Shown here piece after piece: positions 49,249 through 57,471 of a stretch of 64,000 nucleotides of DNA. This DNA comes from Foliimonas ilicis (GTDB taxonomy: Bacteria > Pseudomonadota > Alphaproteobacteria > Rhizobiales > Rhizobiaceae): assembly GCF_039939195.1 (NCBI RefSeq), contig NZ_JBDUUH010000001.1, forward strand, positions 744,001 through 808,000, in the 5' to 3' direction. How positions within the stretch are numbered: the first letter of the stretch is position 1; every line of letters starts with the position of its first letter. The notes beneath the pieces are model-generated. The model was not told the DNA's origin, did not search any database, and was given only the letters and a program-made list of their open reading frames with translations. The position numbers were made by a program, and so were the translations under genes.

Positions 49249-50214
49249 ATGCTGGCTCTTGGCGGGGCACTGGCAAACGCCGCCGCGCCGGAACCGATCG
49301 AGGTCAGCGCGCGGCAGATCAGCCAGTTTCATATAGGCCGAAGCGAAACGCGTTTCGGCCCACTGGAATTTGTCGGCGGTCTCGAAATGACTTCGCGCTA
49401 CCGGCATTTCGGCGGCCTGTCGGCCATGCGTTTCCTGAATCCGGGCAGCGATTTCGTAGGCGTCACGGATACGGGTTTCTGGTTTTTCGGCAAGATCGAG
49501 CGCGATTCTGACGGAAAACCGGCCGGGTTTTCCGATTTCAGTATGACGCCCATGGTCGATGAGGCTGGCAATCCGATCAATCAGAAGTGGATGGTCGATG
49601 CCGAAGGACTGGCGGTCAAGGATGGTATCGCCACGGTAAGTTTTGAGCGCAATCATCGCGTGGCGCAGTTCAAGCTCGATCCAAGCGATATGAAAACGCC
49701 GTTCCGCGAACTGGATTTTCTCGTGCCGGTGCGCGAGCTGCGTCAGAATCGCGGTTTCGAGACGGTTGCGCATGCGCCTGCCGAAGGACCGCTGCGCGGC
49801 GGGCTGGTGGTGGTTTCGGAAAAGAGCCTCGACACGAAGGGCAACATCTTCGCGGCGGTTATCGAAGGTCCGGGGAAGGGCGTTTTCACCATCAAGCGCG
49901 ATGGCGAGTTCGACATCACCGATGGTGCGTTCCTGCCTGATGGCGACCTGCTGCTGCTGGAGCGCAGCTTTTCCATGGCAAGCGGTGTGCGTATGCGCCT
50001 GCGCCGTATCGAGGCTGCGGGCATCGCCAAGGGCGGTCTGGCAGATGGCCCCGTGCTGTTCGAGGCCAATATGGGCTACCAGATCGACAATATGGAAGGC
50101 ATGGATGTCTGGACGCGCGACGATGGTGCGCTGATGATTTCCGTGATTTCAGACGACAATCATTCGATATTGCAGCGAAATCTCTATCTGGAATTCATCC
50201 TGCATGACGATTGA
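49249..50214 (+). CDS. Exported phytase-esterase-like protein
   Basis: Protein of about 321 residues from the ATG at 49249. The mature part is a predicted beta-propeller of the 'esterase-like activity of phytase' family: FGGLSAMRFLNPGSDFVGVTDTG, DAEGLAVKDG, LLLLERSFSMASGVRMRLRRI and NMEGMDVWTRDDG are typical. The signal peptide is poor from this ATG; VRSLSCIVMLALGGALANA reads as a proper signal peptide if translation begins at a CTG (49222), with TTG 49234 the other choice. The palindromic repeat lies 43-70 bases before these candidates. Enzyme activity of the family is uncertain. Confidence 0.75.
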   Translation: MLALGGALANAAAPEPIEVSARQISQFHIGRSETRFGPLEFVGGLEMTSRYRHFGGLSAMRFLNPGSDFVGVTDTGFWFFGKIERDSDGKPAGFSDFSMTPMVDEAGNPINQKWMVDAEGLAVKDGIATVSFERNHRVAQFKLDPSDMKTPFRELDFLVPVRELRQNRGFETVAHAPAEGPLRGGLVVVSEKSLDTKGNIFAAVIEGPGKGVFTIKRDGEFDITDGAFLPDGDLLLLERSFSMASGVRMRLRRIEAAGIAKGGLADGPVLFEANMGYQIDNMEGMDVWTRDDGALMISVISDDNHSILQRNLYLEFILHDD

Positions 50215-50446
50215 GGCCTTCATTTTTAGATAGAACCGCTGGCGGGACAGCGCCCCCCTCTGTCCTGCCGGACATCTCCCCCACAGGTGGGGAGATTACC
50301 CTGTCATTAAAGCGCAGTACCAATTGCTGACGTTGCAGGATGAAGGCGGAGGGTTATGTCAGCCAATCTCCCCACCCGTGGGGGAGATGTCCGGCAGGAC
50401 AGAGGGGGGGCCTCGTGATTCCATCACAACAGGAAGCGCTTCAAAG
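50214..50446. repeat. Palindromic repeat, copy B (between convergent genes)
   Basis: Same element as copy A at 38142-38370: starts AGGCCTTCATTTTTA at the last base of the preceding stop codon, left arm CCCCTCTGTCCTGCCGGAC..., right arm ...GTCCGGCAGGACAGAGGGG. Compared with copy A, GCCC/GGGC changed to GTCC/GGAC in both arms together, and the CTCAAGG block to CACAGGT with matching change opposite. Its right end is a few bases from the stop codon of the convergent spermidine-synthase-like gene. Confidence 0.9.
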
Positions 50447-50449
50447 CCG

Positions 50450-51121
50450 TTATCGCGCCGTGGCGATCCAGATCACGTGGCGCGCGCCGCGCTTGCCATT
50501 GGCCCGCACCTTAACCTCTTCGACGGAGAAACCAGCGCGGCTGAGCCTGCGCGTGAAGCCGCTGTCCGGGCCTTGTGACCATACTGCCAGCACACCGCCG
50601 GGCTTCAGCGCGGCGCGGGCGCTATTCAGTCCGGTCATACTATACAAAGCGTCGTTACCCTCACGGGTGAGGCCCTCTGGACCATTATCGACATCGAGTA
50701 GGATGGCATCGAAAGCCGCCGCGCCGGACCGTATCAGCAGGCCGACATCATCCTCGCGAATGGTGACGCGCGGATCTTCGAGGCAATTGCCGAACACCTC
50801 CGCCATCGGGCCGCGTGCCCAGGAAACGACGGCTGGCACCAGTTCGGCGACAGTGATCTTCGCGTCTTGACCGATCTCGGCAAGCGCTGCGCGCAGCGTG
50901 AAGCCCATGCCTAGTCCGCCGATCAGAATATGTGGCGCGGAGTGGCCCGAAATACGCTCACAGGACAGCTTTGCCAGCGCTTCTTCGGAGCCGCTAAGGC
51001 GGCTGTTCATCAACTCATTGGTGCCGAGCATGATCGAGAATTCGGTACCGCGCCGCTTGAGGCGCAACTCCTGGTCACCGTCCGGCGTCTTTGCCGAATC
51101 AAGCTGGACCCAGGGCAGCAT
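50450..51121 (-). CDS. Spermidine-synthase-like methyltransferase-fold protein
   Basis: Protein of 223 residues. A Rossmann fold with HILIGGLGMGFTLRAAL (about 64-80; nucleotide/decarboxy-SAM loop G-G-L-G-M-G), ITVAELVPAVVSWA (acidic residue) and FDAILLDVDNGPEG (about 136-149), as in polyamine aminopropyltransferase-like proteins. It lacks the N-terminal beta domain of true SpeE, so it may be a general SAM-dependent enzyme. 4 bases upstream of it on the same strand ends the queuosine-precursor transporter gene. Confidence 0.78.
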   Translation of the reverse strand: MLPWVQLDSAKTPDGDQELRLKRRGTEFSIMLGTNELMNSRLSGSEEALAKLSCERISGHSAPHILIGGLGMGFTLRAALAEIGQDAKITVAELVPAVVSWARGPMAEVFGNCLEDPRVTIREDDVGLLIRSGAAAFDAILLDVDNGPEGLTREGNDALYSMTGLNSARAALKPGGVLAVWSQGPDSGFTRRLSRAGFSVEEVKVRANGKRGARHVIWIATAR

Positions 51122-51124
51122 CGG

Positions 51125-51805
51125 CTAGGCTGCGACCTGCGGCTGTCTCCAGCGCGCGGCGAGCAGCCGGTAGGGGATCAGCGCGACCACAGCGATGATC
51201 AGCTTCACCGACAGATCGCCGATTGCCCACGACACCCAGCGCGCGACCTCTATGGGCAACACGCCGAGCAGGGGTGCTGCTTCGATTGCGAAATCATCGG
51301 TCGGGCCGACAAAGGCGAAGGCCGCAGAAAACGCAATGGTGAAGAAGATCGCTGTGTCGAGTACCGAGCCTGCGAGCGAGCCGAAAACTGGAGCGCGCCA
51401 CCATGATTTGCGGCGAAGCCAGTTGAAGACGGTGACGTCGAGAAGCTGTGCGAATAGGAAAGCCGCGCCCGAAGCGCAGGCGATGCGAACGAGCCGGTCC
51501 GCCGCCGTTTCGAATTCGATGAACCCATACTGGAAAAGCAGTGGCGGGAAGGTGATCGAAGAGAAAACCGCCAGCATGAAGCCGACGAACACGACGCGGC
51601 GCGCCATGGATGGGCCGTAGCGCCTGTTTGCGAGGTCTGTGACGAGGAAGGCGATGGGATAGGTGAAGGCACCCCATGTCAGCACATCGGCCAGTGCCAG
51701 CCCTCCCAGCGTGCCTTGCACGGGGAACTGCACGAGGATGTTGGACGCCACGACGACAATCGCCATGGCCAGCACGAAGGGCAAATATCTGGAGATGATC
51801 TGCAT
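51125..51805 (-). CDS. yhhQ: Queuosine precursor transporter, YhhQ (COG1738) family
   Basis: Membrane protein of 226 residues with about six membrane segments, family motifs ALADVLTWGAFTYPIAFLVTDLANRRYG (about 41-68) and RIACASGAAFLFAQLLDVTVFNWLR, and the Ser/Asp-rich GSVLDTAIFF. YhhQ imports preQ0/preQ1 for the modification of tRNA wobble G. The ATG at 51805 begins the first membrane segment; upstream frame is the riboswitch. Co-directional with the spermidine-synthase-like gene. Confidence 0.9.
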   Translation of the reverse strand: MQIISRYLPFVLAMAIVVVASNILVQFPVQGTLGGLALADVLTWGAFTYPIAFLVTDLANRRYGPSMARRVVFVGFMLAVFSSITFPPLLFQYGFIEFETAADRLVRIACASGAAFLFAQLLDVTVFNWLRRKSWWRAPVFGSLAGSVLDTAIFFTIAFSAAFAFVGPTDDFAIEAAPLLGVLPIEVARWVSWAIGDLSVKLIIAVVALIPYRLLAARWRQPQVAA

Positions 51806-51833
51806 TTTTTTATCCTGGGTAATGGAACCAGCC
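51803..51833 (-). promoter_or_regulatory. Probable preQ1-I riboswitch overlapping the yhhQ start
   Basis: On the minus strand CTGG-TTCCATTAC-CCAG forms P1 and its loop, with the conserved GGTTC and ACCC of preQ1-I, followed by an A-rich tail GATAAAAAA. The loop bases CATT are complementary to AATG in the tail, which includes the yhhQ start codon, so the pseudoknot P2 would hide the AUG; the SD AGGA overlaps P1. preQ1-I riboswitches are known before COG1738 genes. Covariance search was not possible. Confidence 0.75.
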
Positions 51834-51930
51834 GAACAAACGAAAATGGCCGAGCAGAATCGGCCATCATCAAGCGAAAGTAATGCCTTTATCGACAAAT
51901 GAGGCCGGGCTAACCGACCTCACCGATAAA

Positions 51931-52227
51931 TCAGGCTGCGGGCTGATCCGCTACCTTCTTGGCGATCTGCTTCTTGAGCAGACGGGCGCGCTGCGAAAGT
52001 TCCGCAACGTCGGCCTTGGCCAGGAATGCATCGAGACCGCCACGGTGTTCGACCGTGCGGAGCGCGTTCGCCGAAATGCGCAGACGCACATTCTGGTTCA
52101 GCGTTTCGGAGATGAGCGTAACATTGACCAGGTTCGGCAGAAACCGACGACGGGTCTTGTTGTTGGCATGGCTCACATTGTTGCCGGTCATGACGGCTTT
52201 GCCGGTGAGTTCGCAAGCGCGGGACAT
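51931..52227 (-). CDS. rpmB: 50S ribosomal protein L28
   Basis: Ribosomal protein of 98 residues: MSRACELTGKAVMTGNNVSHANNKTRRRFLPNL is the conserved opening (with GKAVMTGNNVSHA), followed by RLRISANALRTVEHRGGLDAFL. The alpha-type C-terminal extension with KKQIAKKVA is present. Start at 52227 by homology and the AGG-containing leader; the extension to 52257 is not part of L28. Confidence 0.96.
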   Translation of the reverse strand: MSRACELTGKAVMTGNNVSHANNKTRRRFLPNLVNVTLISETLNQNVRLRISANALRTVEHRGGLDAFLAKADVAELSQRARLLKKQIAKKVADQPAA

Positions 52228-52478
52228 TTGACTTACCTTCAGTTCAACATCGGCCAAAAAACCTCAACACACCAAGAAGTGGCGCGCAGTTTGGTCAGGC
52301 GGCCTTAAGGAAAAAGTTGGCGTTCCCATAGAGGCGTTTCGGAGCCTCGTCAAGTGAAACCGCTTATTTGAGCCGTATCAACATTCATAGAATGGCCGAA
52401 TTTTTTCTTATAAACAAGAATCGAAGGGCCGCAAAAGCCGGGTGCCGGCTTACAGAATTCTCAGGAGTCACCCATTTC

Positions 52479-53264
52479 ATGAAGCGGCTATACGGTTTCA
52501 TCCTTCTCGCACTCGCCACTTCCAGCGGTTTACCGGCGCTCGCGCAGGCAAAGGAGGAGACTTTTCATGGCGACTACGCCGTTTCCTATCTTGGGCTGAC
52601 GCTTGCCCGTTCGAGCTTCATCACCACATTCAAGGACGACAATTTTTCAGTCAGCGGCTCGCTTTCCAGCGCCGGACTGGCCGAGCTTTTCGACAGCACG
52701 CGCGGCACGATCGTCGCTTCGGGGAGTGTCGGCAAGGCAGCACCTTTGCCTATGGCCTTTGCCACCGATTATGTGTCTGGTCGCAAGAAGCAACGCACGG
52801 AAATCCGTTTTTCACGCGGCAATGTCAGCGATACGGTCAACAATCCGCCGTTGAAGAAGCGCGGCAAGGATTGGGTGCCGCTGAAGGACGCCGATCTGAA
52901 GTCAGTGGCGGACCCGATTTCGGCGACCTTGATACGCGCCAAAAATCTTTCGGAAGTCTGCGGGCGGACAGTCAAGATCTATGATGGTGAAATGCGCGCC
53001 GACCTGGCACTCGGTGCCGGGTCGATCACGCCCTTTTCGGTGCAGGGCTACAAGGGCGACGCGGTCACGTGCAGCGCAAGGTTCGTTCCCGTTTCCGGGT
53101 ACAGAAAGGGCCGCAGGGCGCTTGAATTCCTCAGAGACAAGAGCAAGATCACCATTGCGTTTGCACCACTCGGCACAACCGGGATATATGCCCCCATCTA
53201 CGCAACGGTCGGAACGGAGATCGGCACGATCACCGTGAAAGCGCGGCGGTTCGAGGCGAAATAA
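52479..53264 (+). CDS. DUF3108 periplasmic protein
   Basis: Exported protein of 261 residues. Signal peptide MKRLYGFILLALATSSGLPALAQA, then the DUF3108 beta-rich domain: YAVSYLGLTLARSSFITTFKDD, SAGLAELFDSTRGTIVASG and FRVTDP-like C-terminal strands with ITIAFAPLGTTGIYAP. Two Cys (VCGRTV, VTCSARF) may form a disulfide. DUF3108 proteins are found in the envelope; function unknown. AGGAG 11 bases before the ATG at 52479; the long frame to 52368 is upstream of the RBS. Confidence 0.83.
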   Translation: MKRLYGFILLALATSSGLPALAQAKEETFHGDYAVSYLGLTLARSSFITTFKDDNFSVSGSLSSAGLAELFDSTRGTIVASGSVGKAAPLPMAFATDYVSGRKKQRTEIRFSRGNVSDTVNNPPLKKRGKDWVPLKDADLKSVADPISATLIRAKNLSEVCGRTVKIYDGEMRADLALGAGSITPFSVQGYKGDAVTCSARFVPVSGYRKGRRALEFLRDKSKITIAFAPLGTTGIYAPIYATVGTEIGTITVKARRFEAK

Positions 53265-53293
53265 AAGGCGCGGTCCACGCGCCGGGGGACATT

Positions 53294-54175
53294 ATGGTGC
53301 GTGCGACTTTCATCGGCTTCCTTGCTGTGGCTATGTGGGCTTTGCTTGCATTGCTGACAGATGCTTCGGGCCAGGTGCCGCCATTCCTGCTTTCCGCGAT
53401 TACCTTCGCAATCGGAACCCTCGTCGGGCTTTTCGCGCGGCTGTTTACCAAGCCCGCGACCGAGAAAGTCGCCATTCCGCCGGTGGTCTGGCTGATCGGC
53501 ATTGGCGGGCTGTTCGGCTACCATTTTTTCTATTTCACCGCGCTTCGCAACGCGCCAGCCGTCGAGGCGAGCCTCATCGCCTATATGTGGCCGCTGCTGA
53601 TCGTTCTGGGGTCGGCGCTGATGCCGGGTGAAAGGCTGCGCTGGAACCACATCGTCGGCGCGCTTCTTGGCCTTGCGGGTACGTTCCTCATCGTCACCAA
53701 GGGCGGCGGGCTGGCATTCGAAAGCCGCTACGTCTTCGGCTATGCGATGGCTGCCGTCTGTGCGTTTTTGTGGTCGGGCTATTCGCTGCTGTCGCGGCGA
53801 TTCCCCTCCGTGCCGACGAGCATCGTGACGTGGTTTTGCGCAGCGACGTCAATTCTCTCGCTGATCTGCCATCTGGCACTTGAGACCACAGTGCTGCCAG
53901 CGACTACCGGGCAATGGCTGGCGGTGCTGGGCCTTGGCCTGATGCCGGTTGGCGCTGCCTTCTATGCGTGGGATCACGGCGTCAAACGCGGCAATATTCA
54001 GGTGCTGGGCGCCGCCAGCTATGCCGCGCCGCTGCTTTCGACATTGGTGCTGATCGGCGCCGGGTTCGCCGAGCCGTCATGGCGCATTTTCGCCGCCTGC
54101 CTTCTCATCACAGGCGGCGCGACACTTGCGGCCAAGTCGCTTTTGTTTCGGAAAAAATCAGCAGCTACGGCTTAA
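53294..54175 (+). CDS. DMT-superfamily (EamA) transporter, possibly an aromatic amino acid exporter
   Basis: Inner-membrane protein of 293 residues with ten predicted membrane segments in two EamA repeats: the first with ALLTDASGQVPPFLLSAITFAIG and FTALRNAPAVEASLIAYMWPLLIVL (the conserved A-x-x-A-x-x-I/L-x-x-x-x-P pattern), the second with YAWDHGVKRGNIQVLGAASYAAPLLS. The close pattern is that of YddG-like exporters, which move aromatic amino acids and paraquat, but substrate is inferred. Its stop overlaps the convergent gloB by 4 bases. Confidence 0.85.
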   Translation: MVRATFIGFLAVAMWALLALLTDASGQVPPFLLSAITFAIGTLVGLFARLFTKPATEKVAIPPVVWLIGIGGLFGYHFFYFTALRNAPAVEASLIAYMWPLLIVLGSALMPGERLRWNHIVGALLGLAGTFLIVTKGGGLAFESRYVFGYAMAAVCAFLWSGYSLLSRRFPSVPTSIVTWFCAATSILSLICHLALETTVLPATTGQWLAVLGLGLMPVGAAFYAWDHGVKRGNIQVLGAASYAAPLLSTLVLIGAGFAEPSWRIFAACLLITGGATLAAKSLLFRKKSAATA

Positions 54176-54939
54176 AAATTGTCTTTCCGTTTGCGGATTT
54201 CAGCAAAAACAGCGTCGTCGGACGCGTTTTCCAGCCCAAGATTGGCGCGAATTTGCGAATCGTCCCAGCGAAGGAAAGGATTCGTCGCGAGCTCTTCGCC
54301 AATCGTTGTCGGCAAGGTCATTTCGCCCGCTGCGCGTTGAGCGTCGATTTTCTTGGCGCGTGTCTGCAATTCGGAATTTCCGGGATCGATCGTCAGCGCG
54401 AACCGCGCATTCGTCTGCGTATATTCATGTCCGCAATAAACGACCGTCTCCGGCGGCAGGGCTGCCAGCTTGCGCAGGGACTTCAGCATCACCTCCGGGC
54501 CACGTTCCAGAAGCCTGCCGCAGCCTAGCGCAAACAGCGTATCGGCGGTGAAGGCGAGCTTGGCTGACGGGATATGGTAGGAGATATGGCCCGCCGTATG
54601 CCCCGGCGTGTCGATTACTTTGATCTCATGTTTGCCGAATGGGATGATCGATCCTTCGCTGACACTCTCGTCTATCCCCGGAATCTTGTCATCCTCATCC
54701 TTGGGACCAATAATTTTCAGGCCAAATTTTTCTTTCAGAGCAAGATTTGCCTCGACATGGTCCTTGTGGTGATGGGTGATCAGCAGCAGATCAGGCTTCC
54801 AGCCGGTGCGCTCGATTGCCGCGACGATAGGGCCTTCTTCCGGCGCGTCGATGATCGCGGTGCGTCCGCTTTCCTCATCATGCATGAGAATGCCGAAATT
54901 ATCGCTCCGGCATATGAACTGCTCGATCCTGATCGCCAT
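54172..54939 (-). CDS. gloB: Hydroxyacylglutathione hydrolase (glyoxalase II)
   Basis: Metallo-beta-lactamase-fold enzyme of 255 residues that hydrolyses S-lactoylglutathione in methylglyoxal detoxification. Zn motif ITHHHKDH (about 57-64), VIDTPGHTAGHISYH (His about 114), DTLFALGCGRL (Asp bridging) and VYCGHEYTQTNARFAL (His about 170), plus the C-terminal HAGH_C domain with LPTTIGEELATNPFLR. Full family length. A class I methyltransferase gene is divergent from it. Confidence 0.93.
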   Translation of the reverse strand: MAIRIEQFICRSDNFGILMHDEESGRTAIIDAPEEGPIVAAIERTGWKPDLLLITHHHKDHVEANLALKEKFGLKIIGPKDEDDKIPGIDESVSEGSIIPFGKHEIKVIDTPGHTAGHISYHIPSAKLAFTADTLFALGCGRLLERGPEVMLKSLRKLAALPPETVVYCGHEYTQTNARFALTIDPGNSELQTRAKKIDAQRAAGEMTLPTTIGEELATNPFLRWDDSQIRANLGLENASDDAVFAEIRKRKDNF

Positions 54940-55033
54940 AAAACTCTCCTTTGATGCCGCTACAGATAGGTCGCAGGCCGTTCAATGTCACCTGTCGCTT
55001 GATGTGGATGCCAGCCACGGCTACCGTCCCGCC

Positions 55034-55810
55034 ATGCATTCCGACATTATCGACCTTCGATCTTTTTACAGCACGACGCTTGGCCGGATGGCCGAGCGGT
55101 CGATTTCCATGGGGCTTTCCTCTGTCTGGGACAATCTGCCCAATGAGAGGCTCGTCGGCCTTGGTTACACGCTGCCATGGCTCGAGCGCTTCGGGTCGGA
55201 TGCCGAGCGTGTGTTTTCGTTCATGCCGGGTACGCAAGGGGCGGTGCGCTGGCCACAGGTAGGCAAATCGGCAACCGCGCTGGTGTTCGATGAGGAGCTG
55301 CCGCTGGTCGATGCATCAATAGACAGAATGCTGCTGGTTCATTCGCTGGAACATGCGGAAAGTCCGCGCGAGACGTTGAAGGAAATCTGGCGCGTGCTTT
55401 CACCTGCTGGTCGCGTGGTGATCGTCGTTCCGAACCGGCGCGGGGTCTGGGCGCGATTCGAGCATACGCCCTTCGGCACCGGTCGTCCGTTTTCGCGCGG
55501 GCAGCTCAATGAATTGCTTAGGGAAACCAATTTTACGCCGTCGGGCTGGTCCGACGCGCTGTATTTTCCGCCATCGCGCCGCCGCTTCATGATGAGATTC
55601 CATCCGCTCACGGAGCGGGCGGGCAGGCGGCTTTGGCCGATTTTCTCAGGCGTCATCATCGTCGAGGCGCAGAAGCGGCTTTATCAGGGACTGCCCGTCA
55701 CACAGCGGGCATCGCGGCGTGTTTTCATGCCGGTGCTCACGCCGCAAGGTGCGTCGCATGCCATGGTACGGGTTACAAAACGCAGGAACAGGATGGAGGT
55801 TGAATCATGA
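55034..55810 (+). CDS. Class I SAM-dependent methyltransferase
   Basis: Protein of 258 residues. From the ATG at 55034: MHSDIIDLRSFYSTTLGRMAERSI, then a core with LVHSLEHAESPRETLKEIWRVLSPAGRVVIVVPNRRG (about 100-138) typical of methyltransferase domain 11. The usual Gly-rich SAM loop is weak; the family in Rhizobiales has MDTDIVDLRAFYAT-type openings and is generally located by gloB. Substrate unknown. No clear RBS. Coupled to the LprI-type gene by ATGA. Confidence 0.82.
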   Translation: MHSDIIDLRSFYSTTLGRMAERSISMGLSSVWDNLPNERLVGLGYTLPWLERFGSDAERVFSFMPGTQGAVRWPQVGKSATALVFDEELPLVDASIDRMLLVHSLEHAESPRETLKEIWRVLSPAGRVVIVVPNRRGVWARFEHTPFGTGRPFSRGQLNELLRETNFTPSGWSDALYFPPSRRRFMMRFHPLTERAGRRLWPIFSGVIIVEAQKRLYQGLPVTQRASRRVFMPVLTPQGASHAMVRVTKRRNRMEVES

Positions 55811-56205
55811 AAATTCTACACAGGGTATCGCTTGCCGGGCTTTTGCTTATCGGCGCGGGCTCTATGGCATCTGCCGATGATGCCTACGACAAGTGCATCA
55901 ATGACAGCGACGGCACCAATACGGCCTGGGGCGAGTGCGGCGGCGCCTTCATGAAGCGCGAGGACGACAAACTCAACACGACATGGAAGCGGGTTTTCGC
56001 GCTGACCTCCGACCAGACCAAGACCGATCTTCTGGCCGAGCAGCGCGCCTGGGTGCAGTTTCGGGAAGCTGCGTGCCAATTCTATGCGAATGGCGACAGC
56101 GGTCGTGAAGGACAGGTGCTGAGCTACCCCGCCTGCGTTGCAGGTGTGATCGCAGACCGCACGGAGGCGCTTGAAGGCTACGAAGAGGATTTGAAGCCGA
56201 TCTAA
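55807..56205 (+). CDS. LprI-like (DUF1311) exported protein
   Basis: Protein of 132 residues. Signal peptide MKILHRVSLAGLLLIGAGSMASA, then a DUF1311 domain with paired Cys (YDKCIN and WGECGGAFMKREDDKLNTTW), the W-V-Q-F-R motif in QRAWVQFREAACQFY and the end Cys in YPACVAGVIADRT. Such domains occur in LprI lysozyme-inhibitor proteins; inhibition here is inference. Overlaps the methyltransferase stop by ATGA. Confidence 0.85.
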   Translation: MKILHRVSLAGLLLIGAGSMASADDAYDKCINDSDGTNTAWGECGGAFMKREDDKLNTTWKRVFALTSDQTKTDLLAEQRAWVQFREAACQFYANGDSGREGQVLSYPACVAGVIADRTEALEGYEEDLKPI

Positions 56206-56295
56206 TTTTTGTTTTTGTTACGCGATCCCGGGCATGGGCGTGACATTGACTTGGATGGTGTCCCCGCAGGAAGTCCGAACGAAGATGTAGGTAGA

Positions 56296-56784
56296 ATGCA
56301 AGATGATCCGATCGAGGAGCTTCAGGCTCTGATAGAAAGACTATGGGCCAGAACTGGCCTTGGTAACTGCGTACAGATCGCCAGAAGCCGCCAAGACGAT
56401 GGTTCTGCACACGTGGAAGTTGTCGTTGATCGCTATGACCTCGTGATTACAGAACGAGGCAATGACCTCGACCGAATAGCAGGGCTTTCCGTTTCTGACG
56501 CGGCGAGATGGTTCTTAATGGGTATGGCCGAGCGGCATGCTCAAAAGGCTGAGCTGCAAAACAGGGTCGCTCCTGAAGATGCATCGCCACTTCTTAGCGG
56601 CATCGATGACGACGGATATTCCCGCTGGAACTGGATGGCACCGGCAATCGAAACGATGAGCCGAATCTCGCCACAGCTCGGTGATTGGATGATTCAGGAA
56701 TACGAGGTGGTACTGCGCCGCGCGCCGCTTGCAGACTATGAAAGACGGAATGCTCGATATCCGCTGCCGCCAGCATTCAAATGA
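56296..56784 (+). CDS. Imm63-family-like immunity protein, no toxin seen nearby
   Basis: Product of 162 residues. The central motif VVDRYDLVITERGNDLDRIA, the following WFLMGMAERHAQKAELQNRV and the C-terminal ISPQLGDWMIQEYEVVLRR match the pattern I know for Imm63 immunity proteins (Y-h-x-V-x-x-E-R-G-x-E core, then AxxYxLKxR, ExLxxISPxW). Imm proteins neutralise cognate contact-dependent or polymorphic toxins, but no toxin, Rhs, T6SS or CDI gene lies near. Recognised by motif only. Start ATG at 56296 with a weak RBS; a TTG at 56209 is in frame. Confidence 0.6.
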   Translation: MQDDPIEELQALIERLWARTGLGNCVQIARSRQDDGSAHVEVVVDRYDLVITERGNDLDRIAGLSVSDAARWFLMGMAERHAQKAELQNRVAPEDASPLLSGIDDDGYSRWNWMAPAIETMSRISPQLGDWMIQEYEVVLRRAPLADYERRNARYPLPPAFK

Positions 56785-56856
56785 CCAATTTTGAGCCGAA
56801 GCGGACAAACGTCCCGTCTCAAAACTCCTGAAGCCAGCAACTTTTCGGGGCGTGGT

Positions 56857-57471
56857 TTACCTCTTCAGCAAAAACACTGCCTGCTGGCCGAAGAAATTCC
56901 AGAACCACCACGGCATGGAAAATCCAATTTTCTGGCCGTTGCCATCCAGTGCGGTCGCGCGTTCGACTTTTGCGCCGACCTCGTCGCAAAGGCCGATGAA
57001 ATCGCGGATCGTGCAGAAATGGATGTTGGGCGTATCGTACCACGAATAGGGCAGGTCTTTCGTCACCGGCATGCGGCCCTTGAAGAACAGGGACAGCCTC
57101 ACGCGCCAATGCCCGAAATTGGGGAATGACACGATGGCACGATCGCCGATGCGCAGAAGATGGTCGAGAACGGCCTTTGGGTCGCGTGTGGCCTGCAGCG
57201 TTTGCGACAGGATGACGAAGTCGAACCCTTTGTCCGAATAGAAAACGAGGTCCTTATCGGCATCGCCCTGAATGACCGAAAGTCCGCGCGCGACGCATTT
57301 GTTGACGCCGCGCTGGGAAATTTCGACGCCGCGGCCATCCACACTCTTCGTGGTTTGCAGCAGTTCCAGCAGATCGCCATTGTCGCAGCCTACGTCGAGC
57401 ACCTTGGCTCCGGGCGTGATGAAATTGGCGATGACTTCGAGATCGACGCGTTGTGCGGTGTTCACGCTCAT
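56857..57471 (-). CDS. metW: Methionine biosynthesis protein MetW
   Basis: SAM-dependent methyltransferase-fold protein of 204 residues. SAM loop KVLDVGCDNGDLLELL (about 19-34), FDFVILSQTLQATRDPKAVLDHLLRI and SFPNFGHWRVRLSLFF, all in the MetW pattern; RMPVTKDLPYSWYDTPNIHFCTI near the end is typical. MetW aids methionine synthesis with MetX and is encoded with it. Its start overlaps the metX stop by ATGA. Confidence 0.93.
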   Translation of the reverse strand: MSVNTAQRVDLEVIANFITPGAKVLDVGCDNGDLLELLQTTKSVDGRGVEISQRGVNKCVARGLSVIQGDADKDLVFYSDKGFDFVILSQTLQATRDPKAVLDHLLRIGDRAIVSFPNFGHWRVRLSLFFKGRMPVTKDLPYSWYDTPNIHFCTIRDFIGLCDEVGAKVERATALDGNGQKIGFSMPWWFWNFFGQQAVFLLKR

